In this document: one piece after another, positions 24,293-32,985 of the stretch
Layout of the letters: every line of letters starts with the position of its first letter
How positions within the stretch are numbered: position 1 is the first letter of the stretch
DNA from: Tillus elongatus
Lineage: Eukaryota > Arthropoda > Insecta > Coleoptera > Cleridae
DNA: 64,000 nucleotides
Direction: 5' to 3'
Assembly: GCA_964006375.1 (NCBI GenBank)
Contig: OZ023269.1
Span: forward strand, 60,832,968-60,896,967
Made by a program: the position numbers and the translations under genes
The notes under the pieces: generated by a model
Seen by the model: only the letters and a program-made list of their open reading frames with translations
What the model was told of the DNA's origin: nothing
Databases searched by the model: none

Positions 24293-24667
24293 ATGAAGTT
24301 AAAACGTTTGTTGGCACTGGCACTTCGTAGAAAAGGTAAATTATTAAAAAAAGGAAGGGGTTTATCTTTTTCCAAAATGCCTTTCGGCATTAAAGGAAAA
24401 CATAAAAAATCGAAACGTAGTAAGAAAAGTAGAATAATACGTGCTCCCAAAATTGGTGGCTTTTTACCTTTCTTGCTACCTGCTTTGGGAGCGTTAGGTG
24501 CATTAGCCGGAGGCGGCGCCAGTATAGCGAAAACCGTAGTTGATGCCAAGAATGCTGCAAAGGTATTACAAGAAGCAAAACGTCATAATATGGAGCTTGA
24601 AAAAGTCGTCAGATCATCTAAAGGTTCTGGGTTATTTTTAAAACCGTACCAAAAAAACTTCCGATAA
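24293..24667 (+). CDS. Basic core/membrane-active capsid protein, adenovirus pX/pVI-like
   Basis: 124 aa. Lys/Arg-rich N-terminus (residues 1-50, including KGKHKKSKRSKKSR, a nuclear signal and DNA-binding stretch), a Gly/Ala/Leu-rich hydrophobic segment (~55-82) and a short helical tail ending in GSGLFLKPYQKN. This is the layout of small virion core or membrane-active proteins placed next to the protease in Polintons and related adenovirus-like elements. Its last codons carry the slippery sequence A_AAA_AAC at 24652-24658, two codons before the stop. A homologue is present in copy C. Confidence 0.8.
   Translation: MKLKRLLALALRRKGKLLKKGRGLSFSKMPFGIKGKHKKSKRSKKSRIIRAPKIGGFLPFLLPALGALGALAGGGASIAKTVVDAKNAAKVLQEAKRHNMELEKVVRSSKGSGLFLKPYQKNFR
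24652..24658 (+). promoter_or_regulatory. Putative -1 ribosomal frameshift site (A_AAA_AAC)
   Basis: The heptamer is in phase with the pX frame (CAA AAA AAC). A slip of one base back places ribosomes into the protease frame, which is open from 24622 but has no ATG upstream of its conserved start. No obvious stem-loop was found by eye in the following 60 nt. Confidence 0.65.
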
Positions 24668-25035
24668 AACTACCATCGCGACCTTTGACGAATATTGATT
24701 TACTAAAGTTTGCAAATTTGTTAAAGATAAAAAAATTTCGGGGCGTATACATGAGAGACAATCTACCAATCAAAATTAAAAACAACGAGTCTGGCATTAT
24801 TAATCTTGACAGTAAACAGGGTAGCGGAACTCATTGGACCGCATATGTAAAGAAAAAAGCACATATAAATTATTTCGATAGTTATGGAAACTTACGACCC
24901 CCCAGCGATGTAGTTAATTATTTTTTTAGCGGTGATTATAATAACACAATCACTTATAATTATCAAAGGGAGCAAAGTCCCCATTCTTTTAGGTGTGGTC
25001 ACCTGTGTTTGAAATTTCTATATAACACACAGTAA
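24658..25035 (+). CDS. Adenain-type cysteine protease, probably made as a pX-protease frameshift fusion
   Basis: Cleaves capsid precursors. The visible catalytic pattern is His in GTHWTAYVKK, Asp in YFDSYGN and Cys in SFRCGHLCLKFL, matching family C5 (adenain), in a compact form of ~125 residues. The frame has no ATG before the conserved segment GVYMRD; the first possible start is a TTG at 24685. It lies in the -1 frame to pX and the frames overlap (24622-24667). With -1 frameshifting at 24652-24658 the product would be about 247 aa (pX 1-122 plus 125). Splicing or a non-ATG start are alternatives. Followed 28 nt later by the penton gene. Confidence 0.85.
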   Translation, partial: LPIKLPSRPLTNIDLLKFANLLKIKKFRGVYMRDNLPIKIKNNESGIINLDSKQGSGTHWTAYVKKKAHINYFDSYGNLRPPSDVVNYFFSGDYNNTITYNYQREQSPHSFRCGHLCLKFLYNTQ

Positions 25036-25062
25036 TCTCTGCTGTATTGCCAGTTGTGTAAC

Positions 25063-25740
25063 ATGTCTTACGCTTTTACATTTTCGGGAAAGGAATCTGT
25101 GCTTAGCGCAGATTTTAATCGTCCAATATTTCTAGATGACAATTCACAATATGTGATTGGTCTAACAAATTTCGAGACTTTCAATGTTATCCCTAATATT
25201 GATGAAACCAACAATAAATTTTTCTATGGCACTGAACATGTTACAATTCCAACAGGTTCTTATGAAATTTCAGATATACATCAATATTTACAGAAAAACA
25301 TGAAAAAAGAAACTTTAGAACTCGAAGCGAATAATAATACATTAAAAACTATTTTAAAATGTAGTAAAGATATTGATTTTTCAAAAGCCAATTCCATCGG
25401 TAAACTTTTAGGATTTAGTAATAAGCTTTTAAAGGCGAATTTAGTTCATGAATCAGAAAATCCAGTTGAAATTATTAAAGTAAATGCTTTATGTATTGAC
25501 TGCAACATATCTTCTGGTTCCTATAATAATGGTAAGCCGGTTCATACAATACATCAGTTTTTTCCCACTGTGCCTCCTGGATATAAAATAGTGGAAACGC
25601 CTCAAAACATCATTTACTTTCCAGTTACCGTTAAGACCATTACTAATATAACCATTAAGGTGCTTGATCAAGACGGAAATTTAGTAAATTTTAGGGGTGA
25701 AACGGTTACAGTAAAGGTGCATTTAAAAAAAGATATATAA
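25063..25740 (+). CDS. Penton-like minor capsid protein
   Basis: 225 aa from ATG 25063 (the longer frame starts with TTG). Beta-rich throughout, in line with a single jelly roll that forms the pentameric vertices; conserved landmarks are SIGKLLGFS, SGSYNNGKP and VTVKVHLKKD. Family assignment follows from gene order (protease - penton - major capsid) and from the diverged homologue in copy C (62717-63387). Start context and the 28-nt gap to the protease suggest a shared transcript. Confidence 0.8.
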   Translation: MSYAFTFSGKESVLSADFNRPIFLDDNSQYVIGLTNFETFNVIPNIDETNNKFFYGTEHVTIPTGSYEISDIHQYLQKNMKKETLELEANNNTLKTILKCSKDIDFSKANSIGKLLGFSNKLLKANLVHESENPVEIIKVNALCIDCNISSGSYNNGKPVHTIHQFFPTVPPGYKIVETPQNIIYFPVTVKTITNITIKVLDQDGNLVNFRGETVTVKVHLKKDI

Positions 25741-25896
25741 ATGGTTGTGAGATATAATGCTTTATATCTACCCTCTTGGTTGCCAGAGTATAAAAACAGA
25801 AACCTTCAGAAAAAATTCAGTATTCTAAAAAGGCCTAAGCTATTAACACCTTCCAACCGACAATTCTTACAATCACTTGGTTTTCAAGTAAAATGA
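25741..25896 (+). CDS. Small basic Polinton protein, 51 aa
   Basis: ATG follows the penton stop directly, and the stop TGA overlaps the capsid start (ATGA). Basic, ending in LTPSNRQFLQSLGFQVK; such short proteins between penton and capsid genes occur in other animal Polintons as far as I recall. A cement or core function is possible. It is absent in copy C, where penton and capsid genes are adjacent. Confidence 0.65.
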   Translation: MVVRYNALYLPSWLPEYKNRNLQKKFSILKRPKLLTPSNRQFLQSLGFQVK

Positions 25897-27137
25897 ATAT
25901 TCTTGACGTTGCACAAAAAGTAGTTGTAGATGATTCTATTGTAGATTACCAGTACCATACCTACCAGGCATGTACATCTTCACAATTTGATTATAACGAT
26001 GAACAACGGATCACTGTTCAAGAACTTGATGCATATACACTTCCTTCTGACAGCTTTTTGTACATTGAAGGTAAATTAACCAAAACAGATGGTACGGTGT
26101 CAAACAATTTGTTTTTTATTAACAACGCAATAGCTTTTCTTTTTAGAGAAATTCGTTATGAACTGAACGGTGTAGTAGTAGATTCCACACGCAATGTAGG
26201 ACTTGCTTCAACAATGAAAAATTATTTTTCATTAAATTCTAACGAAAGCATAAAACTTCAAAACGCGGGTTGGTTTCCTAAAAGCGAAAAACGCACAGAT
26301 GATCGTATCAAAGTTGATGCGAATGGAAATTTTAATGTTTGTATTCCATGTTCCCACTTATTGGGATTTTTCGAAGATTATCGTAAAATTATAATGAATA
26401 TGAAACAAGAACTAATCCTTATTAGAAGTAGTGATGATAAAGATGCTGTAATCTACATTGATGATCCTGCAGCTCCCACCCCTACAGTAGATGAGCCGAA
26501 AGTTACAATTGAGAAGGTGTCCTGGAAAGTTCCCCATGTTACCGTTTCTCTCGCACAGCAGTTACAGCTTTCCAGACAAATTCAAAAGGGGGTGGAAATT
26601 CCATTACCCTTTCGAAGCTGGGAGTTAATAGAATACCCAGCTCTTCCAGAAACATCTAGACATACTTGGCCAGTTAAGACCACTACAAAACTCGAATCAC
26701 CACGCCATATTCTTACAGGATTTCAAACTGATAGAAAAGGAAAGATTTTAAAAGATATGAGTAAATTTGATAATTGTAACCTAAGAAATTTTAGAGCTTT
26801 TCTAAACACTGAAAGGTATCCTTACCAGGACCTCAACTTAAATATTCTGGAAAATAAATTTGCCTCGCTTTACGAAATGTTTTCAAAATTTCAACAATCT
26901 TATTATCAAAAGGAAAATCAACCCCTCTTTACACCAACTGAATTTGCAAAATTAGCGCCTTTAGTTCATATTGACTGCTCCCGACAAAAGGATAGCATTC
27001 AATCAGGGTCGGTTGTAGTGAGACTTGAATTCGAAACAAATGCAAACATACCACATAACACATCCGCATACTGTTTAATTTTGCATGATAAACTATTTAC
27101 TTACAATCCCCTGACGAAAATCGTAAGACAAATTTAA
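25893..27137 (+). CDS. Major capsid protein (double jelly-roll type)
   Basis: 414 aa. Landmarks: DYQYHTYQ and LPSDSFLYIEGKL near the N-terminus, YELNGVVVDSTRNVG, FQTDRKGKI and a C-terminal region with FLNTERYPY, VHIDCSRQKDSI and SAYCLILHDK. Long beta-rich regions and size fit the hexon-like proteins that Polintons encode beside the penton protein. It overlaps the 51-aa gene by 4 nt. The copy C homologue (61455-62715) shares most landmarks but is decayed. Confidence 0.85.
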   Translation: MNILDVAQKVVVDDSIVDYQYHTYQACTSSQFDYNDEQRITVQELDAYTLPSDSFLYIEGKLTKTDGTVSNNLFFINNAIAFLFREIRYELNGVVVDSTRNVGLASTMKNYFSLNSNESIKLQNAGWFPKSEKRTDDRIKVDANGNFNVCIPCSHLLGFFEDYRKIIMNMKQELILIRSSDDKDAVIYIDDPAAPTPTVDEPKVTIEKVSWKVPHVTVSLAQQLQLSRQIQKGVEIPLPFRSWELIEYPALPETSRHTWPVKTTTKLESPRHILTGFQTDRKGKILKDMSKFDNCNLRNFRAFLNTERYPYQDLNLNILENKFASLYEMFSKFQQSYYQKENQPLFTPTEFAKLAPLVHIDCSRQKDSIQSGSVVVRLEFETNANIPHNTSAYCLILHDKLFTYNPLTKIVRQI

Positions 27138-27155
27138 TTATACTATTTAAGCTAG

Positions 27156-27287
27156 ATGCACTCCTTTGTCTATTTCAATTTGATGATGACGTTGAGGTAT
27201 AAACAACAACTCAGTGCTCATTTAAAAAAACTAAAAGAACTCAAAAAAGTGATTTTCTTTTACGACATGAAGAAAAAAAATGTATAA
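27156..27287 (+). CDS. Possible 43-aa Lys-rich peptide
   Basis: A short open frame 19 nt after the capsid stop, rich in Lys (HLKKLKELKKV). No family; could be chance in AT-rich DNA, but its tight position after the capsid gene earns a mention. Confidence 0.3.
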   Translation: MHSFVYFNLMMTLRYKQQLSAHLKKLKELKKVIFFYDMKKKNV

Positions 27288-27315
27288 ACGCTTTTCAAAT
27301 TTATCATTGTAAACT

Positions 27316-27761
27316 ATGGTACTCGTAATTGACATTCAAGGTTTCAACTGGAAAATAATAAATTTCTTCCAAAAGAACTTGCATCGTTTGATGGTTCCAA
27401 GATCTGTCACTATGTTTTTAAAGCACCATTTAGTCTGGATTATTTACCTCAAAATTTACAAGTGCAGACGAAATGGTTAATAAACCATCATCATTGTATT
27501 GATTGGAAATCAGGTTTTACACCAGTACAGAATTTTGCTGAAATAATCAAACATCTTACAAGCGACACCAACGTCGTTTATGTGAAAGGAAAGGAGAAAG
27601 CTGATTATGTAAAAAAATATTCATCAGCACTCGTTTTGGAATTAGATGAACAACCCACACTTCAAGCATCTACACCTTCTTGCATTTATCATTTAAATAA
27701 TCATTGCGTTTGCGCCCTTACTAATGTATACTTTTTATTTAACAATCATGTTATGAATTAA
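27316..27761 (+). pseudogene. Polinton gene of the 'DIQGF' family, frameshifted
   Basis: Starts MVLVIDIQGF at 27316, then loses one nucleotide near 27344; the remaining ~138 codons to 27761 continue in another frame with KFLPKELASFDG, NHHHCIDWKSG and CIYHLNNHCVCAL. I recall similar proteins (conserved V-DIQGF start, KE-A, W..G, late Cys) in many arthropod genomes beside Polinton genes; their biochemical role is unknown to me, though acidic residue spacing hints at a nuclease-like fold. The lesion is the only obvious damage in copy B's late block. Confidence 0.7.
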
Positions 27762-27893
27762 GTTTTGTATTGTAAAAAATAAAATGAGTAAAAAATAAAA
27801 CTAGTTAAAATATATTGTTTTTTTATTTATTTATTTATTTAAAGCGATGTATAGGAATACAATGTCTAATTACATTTCTTTTATTCTATAAAT
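27762..27893. terminator. Convergent 3' region
   Basis: Contains AAAAATAAAATGAG and AAAAATAAAAC (polyadenylation-type signals for the plus-strand genes) and TTTATTTATTTATTT on the other strand for the terminal genes. Confidence 0.5.
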
Positions 27894-28190
27894 TTAAAAT
27901 GGAACAAAATGCGTAAGTATGTGTTCAATTTCTCCATTTTGCACATAAGCTTTGTATGATAGAACAAAAAACTCTTTTGTACAGTTACCACTTAAATATA
28001 TGTTACACAATTCATACAAATATGAACTGGTCCAGTCATCTCCTTCAGACTCAAATTTTTCATCACCAGCTATGTTTCTTATTTTACAGACAATTATTCT
28101 AAACTTCTCTTCTAGCTCATCACTATCTATTTTTTCACACTGACATTTACTGTTCACATTCCCCATCATATTAAATTGTTTATACTGCAC
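27894..28190 (-). CDS. Unknown Polinton gene, 98 aa
   Basis: ATG at 28190 or, better, at 28169 (MGNVNSKCQCEK). An N-terminal MGNVNSK would allow myristoylation if that start is used, which is inference. Acidic, helical, no known family. Second gene in from the right terminal repeat, read inward. Confidence 0.5.
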   Translation of the reverse strand: MQYKQFNMMGNVNSKCQCEKIDSDELEEKFRIIVCKIRNIAGDEKFESEGDDWTSSYLYELCNIYLSGNCTKEFFVLSYKAYVQNGEIEHILTHFVPF

Positions 28191-28222
28191 TTACGTTGAC
28201 TGTGGCTTCTTAACTACTGACA

Positions 28223-28663
28223 CTACTCACTGTTTCCAATATTCACAGCTGGACCCACTCTTAAACAACTACACACAAAGGTCACTTCGGCCGGCTGCCT
28301 ACACTGTTCTGCAGATCTATATTTTATTCGCCTGTTACAATGTGTGCAATGCGATATATACCTACTATGCACATGATATTTTACGACGACACTTTTGTCA
28401 CGCAAAGTAAACATTGCATACCTAGCTCCTACCAGGCAATCTCCGCAAACTATGGAACCCATACAAGGATCCCCAATAAAATAAAATTTTTGACATTTTT
28501 CTTCACACACATCGACAGCCCTAAGGTGTGCCTCCATTAATGCCACAGCTTGAATATGGCGATTTTGCAAAACACTCCCTTCATAATTTAACACATATCG
28601 CTGGCGAATATTTGAAGTGTCACGTAAACTGTCCCAGTTAATCAAAAAATTGTGATCAGACAT
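28223..28663 (-). CDS. Terminal Polinton gene, 146-aa Cys-rich zinc-binding-like protein
   Basis: Starts 14 bp from the right terminal repeat and reads inward. Four Cys pairs (CEEKC, CMGSIVCGDC, CTHC, CRQP...CSC) suggest two zinc-binding modules, reminiscent of virus-type RING/zinc-ribbon regulators, though no family can be named. Expression is probably driven by the terminal repeat, whose inner end has TTTATAATAAAG about 30-40 bp before the ATG. Confidence 0.65.
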   Translation of the reverse strand: MSDHNFLINWDSLRDTSNIRQRYVLNYEGSVLQNRHIQAVALMEAHLRAVDVCEEKCQKFYFIGDPCMGSIVCGDCLVGARYAMFTLRDKSVVVKYHVHSRYISHCTHCNRRIKYRSAEQCRQPAEVTFVCSCLRVGPAVNIGNSE

Positions 28664-28676
28664 TGTATTCCTACTA

Positions 28677-29089
28677 CTTTACACTTTATTATAAATAAAC
28701 TCGAACTCTTGTATAGAGGATTCTAATAATATTAATTCCCTGAGATATCTCCTGTACATATATAATACAAATTTCAAGGATAAATTTGTAAACTTGAATG
28801 TGTCTGTGACCATGAAAATGTGGTTGGCCTTGACCTTAAAAAAAATATCGCTGGCCGCGACCGTGCAGAAACACATCTGGCCTTGAGCTTAAAAAATACC
28901 TCTAGCCGTGACCGTGGGAAAATACATCTTGCCTTGACCTTAAAAAATACCTCTGGCCGTGGGAAAATACATCTGGCCTTGACCTTAAAAATACACCTGG
29001 CCGTGGGAAAATATATCGCTGGCCTTGACCTTGAAAATATCTCCACCACCGCGTCAAGGTCGTTCCAGAACAGACAGTATCTCTCTACT
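28677..29089 (+). repeat. Right terminal inverted repeat of Polinton B
   Basis: 413 bp, matching A's terminal repeat at 10575-10984 with small indels. Starts CTTTACACTTTATTATAA next to the last gene and ends CTCTCTACT at 29089, where homology stops. Contains about five units of a ~45-bp minisatellite with TGGCCTTGACCTTAAA and CTGGCCGTGGGAAAATA. The flank then changes to LTR-element gag sequence; GTGTCT (29090-29095) is the candidate target duplication half. Confidence 0.87.
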
Positions 29090-30594
29090 GTGTCTTGTCT
29101 GTAATTTTGTCGGTTTTCCTCATAATTTCTCCTCCTATTATCACCCTTATCCTTATTTTCATCTTGAGTGGTCCGCTGTACCCTTTGCAACTAGTTAATC
29201 ATTTGTTCTTATGTTTTGGATTCCGATCGTCTCTGATATTTCATGCCTGAAATGTCTCGCTGTGTACATGATAATTTCCTCCTCTCTCATTTTTGGAGTT
29301 AAATGCTGTGCCATGTCATATATATGTAAAACATAGATCGATAATTCCCTAGGGTCGCTCGGGTTGTGCTTTCCAAAGTATAATCTTTCTCTGACCAAAG
29401 CTTGTTGTGTTTCTCCCCAATAATGGTTCAGAAATTTTCTTTCAAAATCCTCTACGTCCTCTATCCCTTCTTCTTTGCTAGTGAACCATATCAGTGCATC
29501 TCCTTTCAAGCTTTGCTTTTTAATTTCTTTCATATCTTGGGGATCGTAGATATTCTTCAGCTTGTTAAGCAGGCTCGTGACGAATATTTTCGGGTGTAAT
29601 TTCGTTATGTGCCCGTGAAATTTGAGTCCCGTCTCGTTTGTGACTGGGTAAACAATTCTTTCATTCCCCATTTCTTGTCTTATCTGACGTTCCATTCTTT
29701 CTAATTTCTGTTTCACATTTCGTCCACTCCTCTTATTCTGATACTCTCTAAATTGAGTCTCATTTCAGTATCATCTTTCAATCTCTTTAAATCATTCACA
29801 TTTACTCTAGCCACTTGCTCTACTCTTTCTACTTTCTCTTTTGTCTCAGTCAATTTTTAATTCATTTCACTCTGGTAGCTCTCAATTTTTCGTTCTATTA
29901 CCATATGTCAGTTGTGTTCTGATATCTCTCATTTCCCACTTGTATTATACTGCTTATCTCATCCCCTGTCACTTTCATTCTCTCTAACACTATCTTGCCT
30001 GTTTCCATCATATTTTCAGTTATCTTGTCATCCACCTTTCTTTTTATTTGTATTTTCAACTCTTGCATATCTTTCTCCAATTTTCCTATTATTTTTCCAT
30101 TCATTTGTATCAGTCGTTCTTCCAACTTTTTGATTCTCTCATTCATTTCTTTCTTTATTTCTTCTTTCAAACTACCTATATTTTCATTCATCATTCGCTC
30201 TTGGTTTTCCATTTTCTCATCATATTATTTTTAAACTACCCATATTTTCTGCTATTTTATCTATTTTCTCATTTATATCTCGTTTAATACCACTTATGCT
30301 TTCATTCATATTTTTATTTATATTAGCATTCATACTTTGCAGTAGTTTTAACATTTTATCGTAGTCAATGTCAGATTTTTGTTTGGTCGCATTTGTCTCG
30401 TCTACCTTGCCTCCATCAAGTGTCGGTTCTTCTACTAACGTTTCTTTTTCTGCCTGTTCTTCTACATTCTCACTCACTTCTTGCTCATCTCTTCTCTCCT
30501 GATCCATTTTCATACTTTCTTGCTGTTCATGTTCCCTGTCGTTTCCCCTGTCCTGTCTGTCCTTTGATGTGGTTATTTTTCTTCCTTTAGGCAT
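29090..30594 (-). pseudogene. gag: Decayed gag of an LTR retrotransposon
   Basis: Fragments in order on the minus strand: 30594-30220 (charged, starts MPKGRKITTSKDRQ), 30212-29898 (coiled coil), 29716-29195 (retrotransposon gag capsid-like region with ALIWFTSKEE, FLNHYWGETQ and YTARHFRHEI) and a basic stretch to about 29095 (NRRRNYEENRQNYRQ). Several stops and frame changes. Capsid-like core and its distance from the primer binding site are as in Ty3/gypsy-type elements. pol is missing: the frame stops where Polinton B begins. Confidence 0.8.
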
Positions 30595-30647
30595 TTTTAT
30601 CGTTGTTATTTCTCGTTTATTTCAAAATTCGTGTAAGAATTTTCGAA

Positions 30648-30665
30648 GCCCCACGTTGGGCGCCA
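30648..30665 (-). other. Primer binding site of the LTR retrotransposon
   Basis: TGGCGCCCAACGTGGGGC on the minus strand, 54 nt upstream of the gag start. This is a typical tRNA-primer complement in metavirid-type elements. Confidence 0.75.
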
Positions 30666-30928
30666 ATTATAGAAGAGAAAGGTGTGTACACAGACTTTAT
30701 TATCTTTATGATTGTATATAAGGTGTATATAGGTGTTTAATTTAAATTAGATATGTAATTATGTATTTTATAGTAAGTAAATGTGTTATGTAAATCTGAT
30801 TTATTTTAAGTGTCAATAAATGTTTGTTTTAGTATGTACTTTGTAAATAAGTGACTGTTTTTGTATTTAATTAAGTTGGGCGCCTTTTGTTTTACTCAAA
30901 ATGAATGCAATTTAAATTTACCAACAGT
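30666..30928 (-). mobile_element. Probable LTR (5' LTR of the gag-bearing element)
   Basis: Lies immediately upstream of the primer binding site. The end near the site is clear; the start is guessed at TGTTGG (30928). No second LTR is in the window to prove the boundaries, and a second GGCGCC near 30890 complicates the picture. Confidence 0.4.
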
Positions 30929-31909
30929 GTCTATTTATTTTAGGACACTCGTTACTTATATCTTCACAGCAAAACTAATATTTCTTTTAAATGTCAAATT
31001 ATTATTGTTATAGCCCTTAGTCTATGGAATTTCTTTTGTGATAATATTTGATGTATAAATTTGATATATATATATATATAGGCGACTACGAAAAATCGGT
31101 GGCCAATACGTATCCCTGTGTATAACGACTAAACCATGATCTATTCATCATTAAACGGTGAATTCTAAATTTTTGGTCGGAGGCCGTTTGGCAAGGTACA
31201 CATATGCAGTTACACAAACTAGTTCACGGTACTTCTAACAGGTGGCGTCACCGTTTAATACACATATACACTTCGTGCGATGGCCCAGTAGGCTTTTCCT
31301 CCGAGTATTTTACATATCAATACGCCTCACAAATATTGCAACAGTGCACGGAGGTCTGTTGTGGCTGCGTGTGTGAGAGAGTTAGCTTGGAAACAGGTTC
31401 TTTAGTCACAAAAAACGGAGGTCTGTTGGTACGATGGGTTTCGTTAAAATCAATAAATTTATATATCTACTATCTTTTCAATGTTTACTTTACTACTCTA
31501 TCTTAGTGACTTGCTTTTGCTTAAGGCTTTGTTCCTTAACGATTTATTTACTGTTACATAAAGTTTGCACTGCATTCCCGTAAAATTGAAAAAATGTAAA
31601 GTATTTTCTGCGTACTCCGCATTGAAAAAACTAATTAAAAAAATTATAGAAACGATGACTTCGGAATCGCACATTTAGTTATCTGCAAATTTTTATCAAA
31701 AGAACTTTACTCGCTGTATAAATTTACGATTTTATTATATGTGGGTATTGATAAAGTGATAAATGTGATTAGAGGGTGTGTGGTAGTACCTACTGTAATT
31801 TTGCATTCTGATCATGGAATTAAAACTTGACTTATTACGCAAAATAAGATAACTTATTGACATAAAATTTTAAAATATGAGGTAACTAATAATTTAAAAA
31901 GTTAGAGCG

Positions 31910-32570
31910 TCTAAAAAAAGTCTGGACGCAGCAAGTGCGTTATAGTAGTGAATTTTCATTAAAATGTTTTTAATGGCAAATATGTATTTTTTAATGAAAG
32001 CAGGCATCAAATTTGACGACATATTTTTTACACAAAATTTTGTTGAAAGAATACACAAAATTCAAATTATATACCTAATCTGTATTTAAAACAGAAAATA
32101 AAATCGAGAATTCATAAAAATTTTCTATTCTTGGGTTAAAAAATGTTCCATCAAGTGAAGTTTTTCATACAAATATTTTCAACAAATGTTTTTTCAAAGA
32201 AAAATCATTATATTCATTCATAAGAAAAACATTTTGTAGAGAAAATTCGGTAATAAAAATAAATTACATAAATTGAAAAAAAAAAACTATTTTCCCGACC
32301 AAAGAACCGTTTCAAGTTATTTAGCCACCTACCAAAATATAATTTTCCACAAAAACTTTTTCGAGTCACAACGATAATTTCGTGAAAATTTGCAAACAAT
32401 TTTTCAAGAAAATCCGTAAACATTTTTTTTATAATAACTTAATAAACATTTATCATTAGTTACCAAAATTTCACAAAAGCATCTTAAAATGATTTCTACG
32501 CAGCACAAAAAATGTCTGCGAAAACTGGCTAAATATGTTTTACACAAAATTTTGCTAAAAGAATACATAA
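31910..32570. other. AT-rich non-coding, with one dispersed motif
   Basis: Starts with the motif GTCTGGACGCAGCAAGTGCG (31919) shared with the Polinton satellite blocks. No gene; the rest is AT-rich and unremarkable. Confidence 0.6.
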
Positions 32571-32892
32571 AATTTAAATTATATACCTAATCTGTAATTA
32601 GAATTGAAAATAAAATAATTTGTTTGCACGAAAATCCATTAAAACCTCATTTCCGACGAACTTCGTTTAAAAAATGTTCCAACAATTGAATAATTTTTCA
32701 TACAAAAATTCGCAACAAATATTTCTTCAAAGAAAATTCATTAAAGTCATTTATAAAAAAAAAACGCTTTTAAAAGAACATTTTGTGCAAGAAAGTTCGC
32801 TGTGGCTTCACAGAGAAAATTCTTTTGCGTGTGGATGCTGTAAAAATCAACTGGCGTTAAAATTGAATCAAAGACGAAAAAAAGTAAAAAAA

Positions 32893-32985
32893 GTAAGTTC
32901 ACCAACTAGGATTAGAACTCGCTATGTGGGAGTCGATTACACGATGTACAGGGACCTATCTCACTGAGCTACGCACTACATGCAT
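32893..32985 (-). repeat. tRNA-derived SINE-like head
   Basis: On the minus strand, TAGCTCAGTGAG (32971-32960) resembles an RNA polymerase III A box and GAGTTCTAATCC (32920-32909) a B box, about 40 nt apart, with GTGCGTAGCTC at the start as in a tRNA. The fold is imperfect, so it is a SINE-like relic and not a tRNA gene. A diverged second copy is at 59700-59770; a deleted copy is at 33880-33900. Confidence 0.65.

Noticed and set aside
28640..28740. Origin of replication separate from the terminal repeat
   Set aside because: Protein-primed elements start at their ends; nothing else in the sequence supports an internal origin.
30220..30594. Host coiled-coil gene
   Set aside because: Position 54 nt from a tRNA primer binding site and followed by a gag capsid-like region; it is part of the LTR element.
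31204..31506. 100-aa frame repeated at 33262
   Set aside because: The repetition comes from the tandem duplication. No domain, no orthologue pattern; weak as a gene.
32893..32985. Functional tRNA gene
   Set aside because: No clean acceptor or anticodon stem, repeated with decay elsewhere; SINE-like head instead.
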